From positions 62,001-126,000 of the forward strand of contig NZ_PDZC01000003.1 of NCBI RefSeq assembly GCF_002743375.1: DNA of 64,000 nt, read 5' to 3'. Position numbers and translations under genes: made by a program. The notes under the pieces were generated by a model. The model was not told where the DNA came from. It saw only the letters and a list, made by a program, of their open reading frames with translations, and did not search any database. Every line of letters begins with the position of its first letter. Position 1 is the stretch's first letter. The DNA comes from Sporosarcina sp. P34 (GTDB taxonomy: Bacteria; Bacillota; Bacilli; Bacillales_A; Planococcaceae). Shown here one piece after another: positions 18,104-27,016 of the stretch.

Positions 18104-19369
18104 TTATTGCGTTTGACCCAATAATCCAGCATTCATTCCCGCCAAACGCCCTGTCACAAGTGCGGCGGTAATATTATAGCCACCCGTATAGCCGTGAATA
18201 TCCAAAATCTCTCCACAGAAGAACAATCCGATTTTTTTACGTGAAGCCATCGTCTTTGGTTCTACTTCTTTTACTGAAACACCGCCACCCGTAACGAATG
18301 CCTTCTCGATCGGTTGCGTGCCTGTAATATGTACCGGGAACGTCTTAAGAAGCTTTGCGAGTGTACGTATGGCTTCACGCTTAATATCTATGCCGATTTC
18401 GGTTTCCTCGATTTCTGCTTTCTTCAATAAAAATAGCAGCCAACGTTCAGGCACGAGACCTTTCAATGAAGTTTTCACCTGTTTTTTTGGTTCATCTTTT
18501 AAAATTTTTGCGATGGTTTGTGTCAATTGTTCTTCATGTTGATCAGGTATTGAATCAATTTGCAGCAGCACGGGCTGTTTGCCATTCTTCATCTGCTCTT
18601 TGACGACATATTGGCTACAGCGTAAAATCGCAGGACCACTTAGTCCGAAATGGGTGAAGAGCATATCCATTTGATGGGTAACAAGCGTTTTCCCTTTTTT
18701 ATTCAATACAGATACTTTGACGTCACGTAACGCTAGACCTTGTAAATCTTTCGAGACAATAAATGGTTCGCGTGACAGCAATGGAACTTCTGTTGGATAC
18801 AATGTCGTTATGGTATGGCCTGCCCGTTCTGCCCAAGGGTATCCGTCTCCCGTGCTGCCTGTTTGTGGAACGGCTTTGCCGCCAACTGCAACGACTACCG
18901 CATGCGCGCGTACTTCTTCACCGTCTTCAAGCCGAACGCCGAGAACCTTTACATCATCCATTAATAATTTCTGTACTCGGCTTTCCAATCGTATATCCAC
19001 GCCTAGTTCATCCATCTGATTTAATAGGGCGTTGATGACATCTTTAGACTTATTTGAAACGGGAAACATCCGTCCATGATCTTCTTCTTTTAACGGTACG
19101 CCAAGGCCTTCGAAGTAGTGGATGATATCCTGGTTGTTAAAGACAGAGAACGGTCCATATAAAAACTTGCCATTTCCCGGAATATGTTTAATGATTTCTT
19201 CTTGTGACAGTCGATTTGTGACGTTACAGCGACCACCGCCTGAAATGGCTAGTTTATTGCCGAGTTTACGTCCTTTTTCAATCAATAAAACCCGCTTTTT
19301 TTGTTCGGCTGCTGCAATGGAGGCCATTAAACCTGAAGGTCCGCCACCAATTACGATTACATCATACAT
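18104..19369 (-). CDS. ytfP: FAD/NAD(P)-dependent oxidoreductase YtfP (HI0933 family)
   Basis: A 421-residue flavoprotein-like enzyme. The N-terminal dinucleotide-binding motif is [13 protein letters not shown] at about residues 6-18, followed by [16 protein letters not shown] sequence ([12 protein letters not shown] near 43) that is diagnostic of the HI0933/YtfP family. C-terminal blocks [12 protein letters not shown] and [16 protein letters not shown] complete the FAD site. The reaction is not established for the family. It converges on leuS and no terminator is visible; its 3' end abuts the 42-bp repeat array. Confidence 0.9.
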   Translation of the reverse strand: MYDVIVIGGGPSGLMASIAAAEQKKRVLLIEKGRKLGNKLAISGGGRCNVTNRLSQEEIIKHIPGNGKFLYGPFSVFNNQDIIHYFEGLGVPLKEEDHGRMFPVSNKSKDVINALLNQMDELGVDIRLESRVQKLLMDDVKVLGVRLEDGEEVRAHAVVVAVGGKAVPQTGSTGDGYPWAERAGHTITTLYPTEVPLLSREPFIVSKDLQGLALRDVKVSVLNKKGKTLVTHQMDMLFTHFGLSGPAILRCSQYVVKEQMKNGKQPVLLQIDSIPDQHEEQLTQTIAKILKDEPKKQVKTSLKGLVPERWLLFLLKKAEIEETEIGIDIKREAIRTLAKLLKTFPVHITGTQPIEKAFVTGGGVSVKEVEPKTMASRKKIGLFFCGEILDIHGYTGGYNITAALVTGRLAGMNAGLLGQTQ

Positions 19370-19519
19370 TGTAGAACCACTCTTTCATTTCATTTTGTCT
19401 TCATTATACACCATATGGGCATCGTTGCTTTTTGATTTGGACTTGAGATAAAGATTGTGCAAAAGCGTGTCGAGGGGTAAACTATACAAGAATCTCTTTA
19501 GGAATGGAAGGAATCAATT

Positions 19520-21136
19520 ATGGCATCCAATTTATTGAAAGGCACGGCCATTTTAACGATTGGCTTATTTTTATCGAAGGCACTCGGCTTACTGTATGTA
19601 ATTCCGTTTTATGCAATCGTTGGAGAAAAGAGTGTCGGTCTCTATCAATATGCATACATACCTTACAATCTAGCGCTCGCGGTTGCAGTATCCGGGGCTC
19701 CGCTCGCCATTTCAAAGTTTGTCTCTAAATACAATGCGTTAGGCGATTATGCGACCGGACGGAAATTGATGAAATCAGGCATGCTTGTCATGTCTTTAAC
19801 AGGTTTTCTATCATTTCTCGCGTTGTTCTTCCTGGCGACTCCGATTGCGGAACTTGTCATCAAAGATGAAGAACAAATTTTCACGGTTCAAGATATCGCA
19901 ACGGTCATTCGTTGGGTCAGTTTTGCTTTGCTGGCAGTACCGTTACTTAGTATAGCCCGTGGATTTTTGCAAGGTTATCAAAAGTTCGAACCGACATCTG
20001 TTTCCCAATTAATTGAACAGATTGTACGGATCGTTGTGGTGCTCGTCGGAGCTTTTGTGGTCGTCAATGTACTGGATTTGTCACCAAAAATTGCTGTCCA
20101 GTTTGCCGTGTTTGCTGCATTTATCGGAGCGCTCGCTGGTCTATGGAGTCTCTACTATTACTGGAAAAAATATCAGGATGAATTTAATTATTTGTTATCG
20201 AATAGTCCGCCAGCGAGTTCGGTGTCGTTGAAACAAATCTATACCGAAGTCCTCGCGTACGTATTACCGTTTGTATTGGTCGGAACAATTAATCCAATTT
20301 ATCAATTCGTCGACATGATTACATTTAATGGCGCTATGAAATCAATCGGACTTTCAAGTGTATCTGATTTATATTTAACAAAACTGAACTTTTTAACACA
20401 TAAGATCGTGATGATTCCCGTGATGGTCGCAACTGGATTTTCTATGGCGCTCATCTCCATTATCACAAAGGATTATACGTCTAATAATCAAAAGGGTGTC
20501 ACACGATCGCTCGATCAAACGTACCAGATCATGCTGTTCTTGACGATTCCAATGGTAATTGGGTTAATTGTTTTGAACAATGAAGTTTATCAATTCTTAT
20601 ATGAGTACGATGTAGCGGGAGCGAGTGTCTTGGCTTCCTATGCACCGGTAGCGATACTATTTGCACTGTTCACCGTAACGGCTGCCATCTTGCAAGGAAT
20701 TGATCATCATAAATGGATCGTCTTCACTTCATTGCTCGGGTTGCTAGTGAAAATGCTCATCAACATTCCGCTGATTAAATTGTTTGAAGTGAACGGTGCA
20801 ATTATCGCCACTGCCATTGGCTACTCGGTAGCAGTGTGTATCAATTTGTATGTCATTAAAAAAGCAGTGAATTATAAATCTCAAATGGTCATCAGACGCT
20901 TGTTTTTAATATTGGCTTTCAACGCAGTGATGTTTGCTGGCGTTTGGCTGACGAATAAAGGCTTGAATATGGCGCACATTCCAGTGGGACGTTGGCAAGC
21001 TTTGTTGTATGTCATGATTGGATCAGGTGTCGGAATGGTGATTTATGGATTCTTGGCTATCAAATCAGGACTAGCACAACAATTATTCGGAGATCGTCTA
21101 ACACGTATGATGAGACGCTTTGGACTTGGAGGATAA
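19520..21136 (+). CDS. ytgP: Lipid II flippase-type MOP exporter YtgP (MurJ)
   Basis: A 538-residue integral membrane protein of the MOP/MATE superfamily with about 14 membrane segments. The family start SNLLKGTAILTIGLFLSKALG is recognisable. YtgP of B. subtilis is its MurJ, moving lipid II across the membrane for peptidoglycan synthesis. ATG 19520 has GGAAGGAAT upstream. The rsuA-like gene follows after 3 bp, so they form an operon. Other MOP members handle different polysaccharides, so the exact cargo rests on synteny. Confidence 0.9.
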   Translation: MASNLLKGTAILTIGLFLSKALGLLYVIPFYAIVGEKSVGLYQYAYIPYNLALAVAVSGAPLAISKFVSKYNALGDYATGRKLMKSGMLVMSLTGFLSFLALFFLATPIAELVIKDEEQIFTVQDIATVIRWVSFALLAVPLLSIARGFLQGYQKFEPTSVSQLIEQIVRIVVVLVGAFVVVNVLDLSPKIAVQFAVFAAFIGALAGLWSLYYYWKKYQDEFNYLLSNSPPASSVSLKQIYTEVLAYVLPFVLVGTINPIYQFVDMITFNGAMKSIGLSSVSDLYLTKLNFLTHKIVMIPVMVATGFSMALISIITKDYTSNNQKGVTRSLDQTYQIMLFLTIPMVIGLIVLNNEVYQFLYEYDVAGASVLASYAPVAILFALFTVTAAILQGIDHHKWIVFTSLLGLLVKMLINIPLIKLFEVNGAIIATAIGYSVAVCINLYVIKKAVNYKSQMVIRRLFLILAFNAVMFAGVWLTNKGLNMAHIPVGRWQALLYVMIGSGVGMVIYGFLAIKSGLAQQLFGDRLTRMMRRFGLGG

Positions 21137-21139
21137 TCA

Positions 21140-21871
21140 ATGAGACTGGATAAATTATTATCAAATACAGGCTATGGTTCACGTAAAGAAGTTCGACAAC
21201 TGTTGAAAAAAGGAATGATTCGGGTCAATGGGGCAGTGATGAAAGATCCTGCTCAGCACGTGGACCCGCATTCCGATGCGATTTCATTGTTAGGTGAAGA
21301 AGTGCTGTATAAAGAATTCATCTACCTAATGATGCATAAACCGCCTGGTGTCTTGTCTGCGACGGAAGATCATCGTGATCAAACAGTCGTTGATTTGCTT
21401 GCAAGCGAAGATCGGCATTTCGAACCGTTTCCGGTAGGTCGTTTGGATAAAGACACAGAAGGGTTATTGCTGCTGACCAATGATGGGAAGCTTGCACATA
21501 ATTTATTGTCGCCGAAGAAAGAAGTGCCAAAAACGTATTATGCGAGAGTGGCTGGAATGGTAACGGAAGAAGACACCGAAGCTTTTGCGCGTGGGGTGAT
21601 TTTAGACGATGGCTATGAAACGAAGCCTGGTATTCTACACATATTGCATTCTGCTGAAGAGTCGGAGATTGAACTGACGATTACAGAAGGCAAGTTTCAT
21701 CAAGTGAAGCGGATGTTTGAAGCGGTAGGGAAAAAAGTGGTGTATTTGAAGCGGTTAACAATGGGACCGCTTGAATTGGATCCAGAATTGGAACTAGGGG
21801 AATACCGTGAGCTAACAGAAGCGGAATTGCTGCAACTAAAAGAAGTTGATCGTTCCAGGCAAAAAGGCTGA
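21140..21871 (+). CDS. 16S rRNA pseudouridine synthase, RsuA family (YtzG-like)
   Basis: A 243-residue protein. The S4 RNA-binding domain occupies residues 1-55 (MRLDKLLSNTGYGSRKEVRQ). The catalytic domain carries the RsuA/RluB/E/F motif GRLDKDTEGLLLLTNDG near residue 100, whose first Asp is the catalytic nucleophile. KFHQVKRMFEAVG near 183 is the second conserved block. It probably modifies a single uridine of small-subunit rRNA. ATG 21140 follows GGAGG at the end of ytgP. The stop codon lies inside the terminator stem. Confidence 0.9.
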   Translation: MRLDKLLSNTGYGSRKEVRQLLKKGMIRVNGAVMKDPAQHVDPHSDAISLLGEEVLYKEFIYLMMHKPPGVLSATEDHRDQTVVDLLASEDRHFEPFPVGRLDKDTEGLLLLTNDGKLAHNLLSPKKEVPKTYYARVAGMVTEEDTEAFARGVILDDGYETKPGILHILHSAEESEIELTITEGKFHQVKRMFEAVGKKVVYLKRLTMGPLELDPELELGEYRELTEAELLQLKEVDRSRQKG

Positions 21872-21893
21872 TGCAAAAGCATCAGCCTTTTTG
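21861..21893 (+). terminator. Terminator of the ytgP-rsuA operon
   Basis: AAAAAGGCTGATGC / GCATCAGCCTTTTT with a 4-nt AAAA loop. The rsuA stop codon is part of the left arm. Confidence 0.9.
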
Positions 21894-21922
21894 CGTTGTA
21901 CATTTGTATATAGGAAGCTACA

Positions 21923-22144
21923 TCAGGAAGATAATTTCACTTTCTTGGACGTCGTCGTCCATTCGCCGCGGACTGAGCTCTTAATCAATTCATTGTACTC
22001 CAGAACATTTAAGTCACGTTGTGCAGTGCGGGGTGAAATATTGAATTCCTCCGCTACGGCCTCCGTTGTTACTTTTCCGTTATCCCGAATGAACAGATAG
22101 ACATCTTTGATACGAATTAACATGCGATCGGTAGCTGGGTTCAT
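21923..22144 (-). CDS. ytzE: Small DeoR-type HTH protein YtzE
   Basis: A 73-residue protein consisting of one winged helix-turn-helix of the DeoR type: DNGKVTTEAVAEEFNISPRTAQRD, in which the recognition helix is ISPRTAQRDLNVLE. No sugar-binding domain is present, matching YtzE of Bacillus. Target genes are unknown. The start is ATG at 22144 with AGGAGTGG upstream. Confidence 0.85.
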   Translation of the reverse strand: MNPATDRMLIRIKDVYLFIRDNGKVTTEAVAEEFNISPRTAQRDLNVLEYNELIKSSVRGEWTTTSKKVKLSS

Positions 22145-22521
22145 TTAAGAAACCACTCCTTCATCTTCATATTTTCATGCCAACATATCAAAAGAATTAT
22201 GTTGGGGTATTCTTTGATATTACCTTTCCTGATTCGCTCCTTCTTTCTACGCTATGCCAGAATAATAAGTGAATGATTCTGACAATAGTAGTATAACGTA
22301 TTTTATGTGAAAGCGCACATGTTTTCGCTTATACTTTTGAAAGAATTAGAATAAATAGTTTACTAGTTACCGAGTTAGCTGTTCTTAAGAGATGAATAGA
22401 AAAAATGGCTCTCACTCTAATAAGGTCTAATTGATTTTATGCCATAAACATGTGAAAATAGAAAAAGAGGAAACTGGCGGTAATATGGCTTAAGGTTTCA
22501 TATAGGAAGGGTGGCGGTTGT
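22145..22521. other. Intergenic region between ytzE and dat
   Basis: 377 bp without a gene. A short inverted repeat CAACAT...ATGTTG at 22182-22205 lies upstream of ytzE and could be an operator. No terminator or leader is evident. Confidence 0.4.
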
Positions 22522-23406
22522 GTGATCTATTTCAAAGATGGGGAATACCTAACGGAAGATAAATTGAACGTTTCGGTGAATGATCGTGGGTATGTTTTTG
22601 GTGATGGAGTCTATGAAGTAATTAAAGTATATGATGGTGCCTTGTACACAGCGAAAGAACATTTGGAGAGATTACTCGAGAGTGCAGAAAAAATTCGTGT
22701 GAACCTGACGTATACACTCGATGAGTTACTTGAAATCGTACAAAAGCTACAGTCGGATAATCAAATAACTGTTGGACATATTTATATACAAGTCACTCGC
22801 GGTGTGGCGCCACGTGCGCATCATTTCCCAGAAAACAGTGTGCCTGTCATGATTGGCTATGCCGTGGAAAATGCTCGTCCTTTGCAATTTCTTCAACAAG
22901 GCGCTGCGATGAAGTCTGTTGAAGATATGCGTTGGCTTCGTTGTGATATAAAAAGTTTAAATTTGCTTGGCAATGTCATGGCGAAACAAGAGGCGTTTGA
23001 TCATGGATGTCAAGAAGCATTGTTTGTACGGGATGGGTTAGTGCGTGAAGGCTCATCTTCCAATGCATTTGGAATTAAGGATGGTACCCTGTATACACAT
23101 CCTGCCAATCATTTCATTCTTAACGGAATTACACGTCGTGTCGTGTTGCAGATAGCAGAGAAGTTAGCGATTCCAGTTAAAGAAGAAGAATTCACATTGC
23201 CACAAGCGTTAGAAATGGATGAATTTTTCTATACGTCTACGAATGCTGAAATCACACCGGTTATTACTATAGATATGCAACCTATAGGACAAGGAGTTCC
23301 GGGGCCGTTGACAAGAAAGTTACAAGAAGCATTTGAGGCACAAATTCCGAAGTTAGTGGCGGCTGGCCATCATAAGGAAAGAGAATCAAATGGCCCAGCT
23401 AATTAA
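22522..23406 (+). CDS. dat: D-amino acid aminotransferase
   Basis: A 294-residue fold-type IV PLP enzyme making D-glutamate from D-alanine, for peptidoglycan. YVFGDGVYEVIKVYDG near residue 28 and the PLP lysine in CDIKSLNLLGNV near 146 are conserved. EALFVRDGLVREGSSSNAF matches the D-amino acid transaminase branch rather than BCAT. The start is GTG 22522, preceded by GGAAGGGTGG. It overlaps the next gene by 17 bp. Confidence 0.93.
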   Translation: MIYFKDGEYLTEDKLNVSVNDRGYVFGDGVYEVIKVYDGALYTAKEHLERLLESAEKIRVNLTYTLDELLEIVQKLQSDNQITVGHIYIQVTRGVAPRAHHFPENSVPVMIGYAVENARPLQFLQQGAAMKSVEDMRWLRCDIKSLNLLGNVMAKQEAFDHGCQEALFVRDGLVREGSSSNAFGIKDGTLYTHPANHFILNGITRRVVLQIAEKLAIPVKEEEFTLPQALEMDEFFYTSTNAEITPVITIDMQPIGQGVPGPLTRKLQEAFEAQIPKLVAAGHHKERESNGPAN

Positions 23407-24361
23407 ACTTGCGGATTATATTTCACGCTACGAGAATGATTTAACTCGTTATCCGACACAATTTATCCGTCTGAAGCGCTACCAATGGAAACGTATTAAA
23501 AAACAATGGGAGCACGGGGTGGATATATATGCGGAGCAAGCGGCTACTTTTTCTAAGGATGTAGAAGTGCCTTCGAAATGGTATACGGTATTATTCAAAA
23601 AATGGCGTAAACAACCAGACGTGGAATTGACACAAGCGTCCGCTATTTCTGAACAAGCGGTAGAAGATCAAGAGAATGATTGGGATTTTCAAGCTTCTAT
23701 TTCAAGTCAACCTTCGAATGTGGAACAGTTAAAAAGTGCTTATCGGGATCAATTGTTTCAATTCCAATTAAAGTGGGCTAGCTCTACTCTGTATGACCGA
23801 TCCCGTGTAGATCCAAAGTATTTTTCTGATCCATTGTTGAAGCAACTGACACTGCGTTTACCTGATAGCTTCTTGTTGCTTTATTATCCAATCGTTAAAG
23901 TCAATAAGGCACCTGTCGAGTTGGATATCATCTTATTAGCTCCTACTACATGCTATTGCATCACAGTGCTAGAAGATGAAAGAATGGCTGCATACATAGG
24001 TAGTGGCGAAAGGTTTTGGCTGAAGAAGTTCGGTGAAGAGGAAGCGAAGGTGCTGAATCCAACAATAGCGCTTAGTAGAATGGAGAAAGTGGTTACATCA
24101 TTTTTCAGAGCGGCGAAAGTGGAAATCCCGATCAAGAAGCTGATTGTATCGAGAAATGGCTATATTGACTATCCTGGCACTCCGTTTGAGGTGACAACCA
24201 TTGATCGCAAAACATATGAACAATGGCTGACAAAGTTATGCAGTAATCCGAGTCCTATGAAACATACGCAATTTAAAGCCGCACAAGCAATATTGGATCA
24301 TGCACAAACTACAGCGATGAGTCGGTTGTTTGATGCGGAAGAAATCATTGAAGAGCAATAG
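23390..24361 (+). CDS. NERD-like (nuclease-related) protein with degenerate active site
   Basis: A 323-residue protein without signal peptide or membrane segment. Residues about 175-250 resemble the NERD domain: VELDIILLAP, then CYCITVLEDE, then W-K...NP (FWLKKFGEEEAKVLNP). In NERD nucleases the second strand ends E-x-K; here it ends VLEDE, so the catalytic Lys seems lost. The N-terminal 130 residues are basic and then acidic. It overlaps dat by 17 bp and precedes trmB by 36 bp, implying cotranscription. Function is unknown and the family assignment is tentative. Confidence 0.7.
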   Translation: MAQLIKLADYISRYENDLTRYPTQFIRLKRYQWKRIKKQWEHGVDIYAEQAATFSKDVEVPSKWYTVLFKKWRKQPDVELTQASAISEQAVEDQENDWDFQASISSQPSNVEQLKSAYRDQLFQFQLKWASSTLYDRSRVDPKYFSDPLLKQLTLRLPDSFLLLYYPIVKVNKAPVELDIILLAPTTCYCITVLEDERMAAYIGSGERFWLKKFGEEEAKVLNPTIALSRMEKVVTSFFRAAKVEIPIKKLIVSRNGYIDYPGTPFEVTTIDRKTYEQWLTKLCSNPSPMKHTQFKAAQAILDHAQTTAMSRLFDAEEIIEEQ

Positions 24362-24397
24362 AAAAGAATTTACTGAAAAAGAGAGAGTGTACTGATT

Positions 24398-25048
24398 ATG
24401 CGTTTACGAAATAAGCCGTGGGCTAAAGGTTTCATGGCAGAGCATCCGGATGTATTGATTTTGGATCCGGAAGGCAAAAAGAATCGTTGGACTGAAGAAT
24501 TCGGAAACGATGCGCCAATCCATATTGAAGTGGGTACAGGTAAAGGTCAATTTATCATTGGAATGGCATTAGCTAATCCAGAAATTAACTACATTGGCAT
24601 CGAACATTTCGATAATGTCATTGTATCCGCCTTAGAGAAAGCGATTGAAGCGGAAAAACCTTCGAATCTACGTTTGATGCGTGCTAATGGGGAAGAGTTG
24701 GAATCCATTTTCGCAGATTCGGAAATTCATCGTGTCTATTTAAACTTTTCTGATCCATGGCCTAAAGGTCGTCATGAAAAGCGTCGATTGACACATCCAA
24801 ACTTTTTAGCGAAATATGAAGGTGTTTTGAAAACGAATGCAGAAATTCACTTTAAGACAGATAATCGTTCGCTGTTTGAATATTCTCTTGTTTCCATGAC
24901 GGACTATGGGATGAAATTACTTTCCGTTTCACTCGATTTACATGCAAACATGCCTGAAGACAATGTGTTAACCGAGTACGAAGAAAAGTTTTCGAGTAAA
25001 GGTCAGCCGATTTATCGTCTGGAAGCACAATATCAAAGCAAATTCTAA
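24398..25048 (+). CDS. trmB: tRNA (guanine-N7-)-methyltransferase
   Basis: A 216-residue SAM methyltransferase making m7G46 in tRNA. Diagnostic motifs are MRLRNKPWAKGF at the start, VGTGKGQFI near residue 48 (SAM motif I), LNFSDPWPKGRHEKRRLTH near 112 and HFKTDNRSLFEYS near 148. The ATG start has AGAGAGTG upstream. The length and all catalytic blocks are normal. Confidence 0.97.
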   Translation: MRLRNKPWAKGFMAEHPDVLILDPEGKKNRWTEEFGNDAPIHIEVGTGKGQFIIGMALANPEINYIGIEHFDNVIVSALEKAIEAEKPSNLRLMRANGEELESIFADSEIHRVYLNFSDPWPKGRHEKRRLTHPNFLAKYEGVLKTNAEIHFKTDNRSLFEYSLVSMTDYGMKLLSVSLDLHANMPEDNVLTEYEEKFSSKGQPIYRLEAQYQSKF

Positions 25049-25066
25049 TCGACAAGAGAGTAAAAG

Positions 25067-25135
25067 CTGTTGGACATTGTACTTTTCTGCTGAAGCTCTA
25101 GGGCTCAGTGGAAAAGTACAATGTCTATACAACAG
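25067..25135 (+). other. Long hairpin between trmB and ytnP
   Basis: Perfect 15-bp arms GACATTGTACTTTTC (25073-25087) and GAAAAGTACAATGTC (25111-25125). They are extended outward by CTGTTG / CAACAG across a 4-nt TATA bulge and inward by partial pairing. There is no T-run, so it is not a standard terminator. It lies 30 bp before the ytnP start. Confidence 0.75.
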
Positions 25136-25164
25136 TTACTAAAGGAATGTAGGGAGGAATTATT

Positions 25165-26010
25165 TTGGATCAACTAACTTTTCATGATATGAAACTAACG
25201 TGGTTAGACGGAGGCGTAAACTTTTTAGACGGGGGTGCGATGTTCGGAGTCGTTCCGAAGGCTCTATGGTCAAGACGCTATGAAACAGATGAAAACAATT
25301 TAATTGAACTACGAACAGACCCCATTCTCATTCAATATCAAGATAAAAATTATTTAATTGATTCCGGGATCGGAAAAGGCAAGTTGAACGACAAGCAAAA
25401 GCGTAACTTGGGTGTACGTGCCGAAACGCGTGTAGAGGAAAGTTTGGAAGAGCTTGGCATGACGCCTGACGATATTGATGTTGTGTTAATGTCCCATCTT
25501 CATAATGATCACGCGGCAGGTTTGACACAGTGGGAAGGTGATCAGCTGGTGTCCGTATTTAAAAATGCCAAGATCTATACTTCACAAGTAGAGTGGGATG
25601 AAATGAGAGAACCGAATATTCGCTCACGCAATACGTATTGGAAGGAAAACTGGGAGCCAATTCAAAGTCAAGTTGAGACGTTTGAAGGGGAGATTGAAGT
25701 AGCACCAGGTATTAAGATGATTCATACGGGCGGTCATAGTGACGGCCATTGTGTAATTAAGCTTGAGCAAGGCGGCGAGACGTTAATTCATATGGCGGAT
25801 ATTATGCCGACGCATGCACATACGAATCCTTTGTGGGTACTTGCGTATGATGATTATCCAATGGACTCGATTTTTGCAAAAGAGCGCTTAATGAAGGAAG
25901 CGCTTCCAAACGAGTATGGGTTTATTTTCTATCATGATGCGGTGTATCGCATGGCGAAGTTTAGTGAAGATGGAAAGACGATTGTAGATAGCTTGCCTCG
26001 TACTCGGTGA
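25165..26010 (+). CDS. ytnP: YtnP family MBL-fold metallohydrolase (lactonase)
   Basis: A 281-residue metallo-beta-lactamase-fold enzyme. The metal motif [10 protein letters not shown] near residue 112 gives the HxHxDH ligands. Further ligands are GGHSDGH near 192 and the Asp of [11 protein letters not shown] near 214. YtnP of B. subtilis is reported as a quorum-quenching lactonase; natural substrate here is unproven. TTG 25165 follows AGGGAGG. The hairpin upstream may influence its expression. Confidence 0.88.
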   Translation: MDQLTFHDMKLTWLDGGVNFLDGGAMFGVVPKALWSRRYETDENNLIELRTDPILIQYQDKNYLIDSGIGKGKLNDKQKRNLGVRAETRVEESLEELGMTPDDIDVVLMSHLHNDHAAGLTQWEGDQLVSVFKNAKIYTSQVEWDEMREPNIRSRNTYWKENWEPIQSQVETFEGEIEVAPGIKMIHTGGHSDGHCVIKLEQGGETLIHMADIMPTHAHTNPLWVLAYDDYPMDSIFAKERLMKEALPNEYGFIFYHDAVYRMAKFSEDGKTIVDSLPRTR

Positions 26011-26049
26011 GGGGTTAAGTGCAAATTCAAGTGATTTAGTGAGGGGAGT

Positions 26050-26225
26050 GGGAGTGCGCAGTTGATCGACGTTCCAGGCGGACGCTTTCCCGAAGGCGTG
26101 GCTTGAGCTTCCTTGTGCGCTTCGCTTCTGCGGGATCTCAAGGCGCACGCTGATCCTCCGGGAAGAGCTGTTACGAAGAACGGCTTTTGCACTCGCCGCC
26201 TTCCACTTACGATCAACTGGTGTTG
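26050..26225. repeat. Dispersed Bacillales-type intergenic repeat element
   Basis: A GC-richer block of about 175 bp bounded by AGTTGATCG (26060-26068) and its inverse CGATCAACT (26210-26218). Internal text includes GGCGGACGCTTTCC, GAGCTTCCTTGTGCGCTTCG and CTGCGGGATCTCAAGGCGCA. I recognise these words from a short repeated element found between genes across Bacillaceae and Planococcaceae. No coding frame is convincing. It looks like a non-autonomous, MITE-like sequence. Confidence 0.75.
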
Positions 26226-26273
26226 TGTTCTTGAGCTGGAAACCTTATGCAATGTTAAACATTAAGTGCTAAA

Positions 26274-26308
26274 GGCAAATCCGTTTTACGAGGGGTTTGT
26301 CTTTTTCT
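26274..26308 (+). terminator. Terminator-like hairpin downstream of ytnP
   Basis: GGCAAATCC / GGGTTTGTC (two G-T pairs) followed by TTTTTC. It is the first plus-strand stop signal after ytnP, beyond the repeat element. Confidence 0.65.
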
Positions 26309-26432
26309 GTATGGAGAAGTACATTTTAAAAGATAGTACATAACATCTTAAGCTGGACTACGCGTTAAAGTGAAGATAGGGCCGTTCTTCAAATCTTTCT
26401 GCATACACCTCGCACTTAAAATTCACCCAATC

Positions 26433-26482
26433 AAAAAAGGGGCCATCGCAAGAAGTAGATACTTCTCGGATAGCCTCTTTAC
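26433..26482 (-). terminator. Terminator of ytzB
   Basis: On the minus strand a long stem pairs AAAGAGGCTATCCGAGAAGTA with TTCTTGCGATGGCCCCTTT and ends in TTTTTT. Confidence 0.85.
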
Positions 26483-26499
26483 GTCTATTTAATTACTGA

Positions 26500-26814
26500 T
26501 TACTGACGAACTAGCTCTACGACAGTGCCTGTTTTCGCATCGGCTGCGAATTCAAATTGCTCCAGTTTGCCGTCTTTCATGCGTGAAACGCCACCACGGT
26601 AAACATCCATAGAAATCACGTGATTTGTGTAAGGTTCTGGTTTCATAACGATCCACGAACCGTCGATTGGACCTTCTTCTTTAAATGCATCTTTTACTTT
26701 TTTCAATACGTTATCAGCAGGTACTTCTTCATTGTAACGATTAAATGCCTCATTCACTACTACGCCTGCAGCAACACCAGTTAAAATTCCAGCTAAAAAG
26801 TCTTTTACTCTCAT
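26500..26814 (-). CDS. ytzB: Small secreted/membrane PepSY-like protein YtzB
   Basis: The product from ATG 26814 has 104 residues: an N-terminal hydrophobic segment DFLAGILTGVAAGVVVNEAF, which is a signal anchor, then a single PepSY-like unit (SWIVMKPEPYTNHVISMDVYRGGVSR) and a conserved tail ADAKTGTVVEL. The open frame runs to 26940, but the upstream 42 residues look non-coding and GAAGGAGG lies 12 nt before ATG 26814. It is divergent from ytoP, as in Bacillus. The role is unknown. Confidence 0.8.
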   Translation of the reverse strand: MRVKDFLAGILTGVAAGVVVNEAFNRYNEEVPADNVLKKVKDAFKEEGPIDGSWIVMKPEPYTNHVISMDVYRGGVSRMKDGKLEQFEFAADAKTGTVVELVRQ

Positions 26815-27016
26815 GGCTAATTGCAGCCTCCTTCGCAAATCTTTTCTTATAGTGTAACATAGTTTAAAAGTACATGGCGATTCAAAAGCGTTTCCGATTA
26901 TACTAATCGGCAGAATATGGCATTTTTGTGTAAAGTACATTTGTAACCTAATTAGTATTCATCTGTTTACTATGTGGATATACTACACATAGACAATTAA
27001 AAAGTGAGGGATTTAG

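Noticed and set aside
22305..22325. cre-like GTGAAAGCGCACATG near dat
   Set aside because: Lacks the conserved T at position 10 and the CA end; mismatches at several fixed positions.
26064..26252. Overlapping minus-strand frames in the region after ytnP
   Set aside because: They fall within the dispersed repeat element and have no recognisable protein features.
26876..26896. cre-like sequence between ytzB and ytoP
   Set aside because: Several fixed positions mismatch the consensus.
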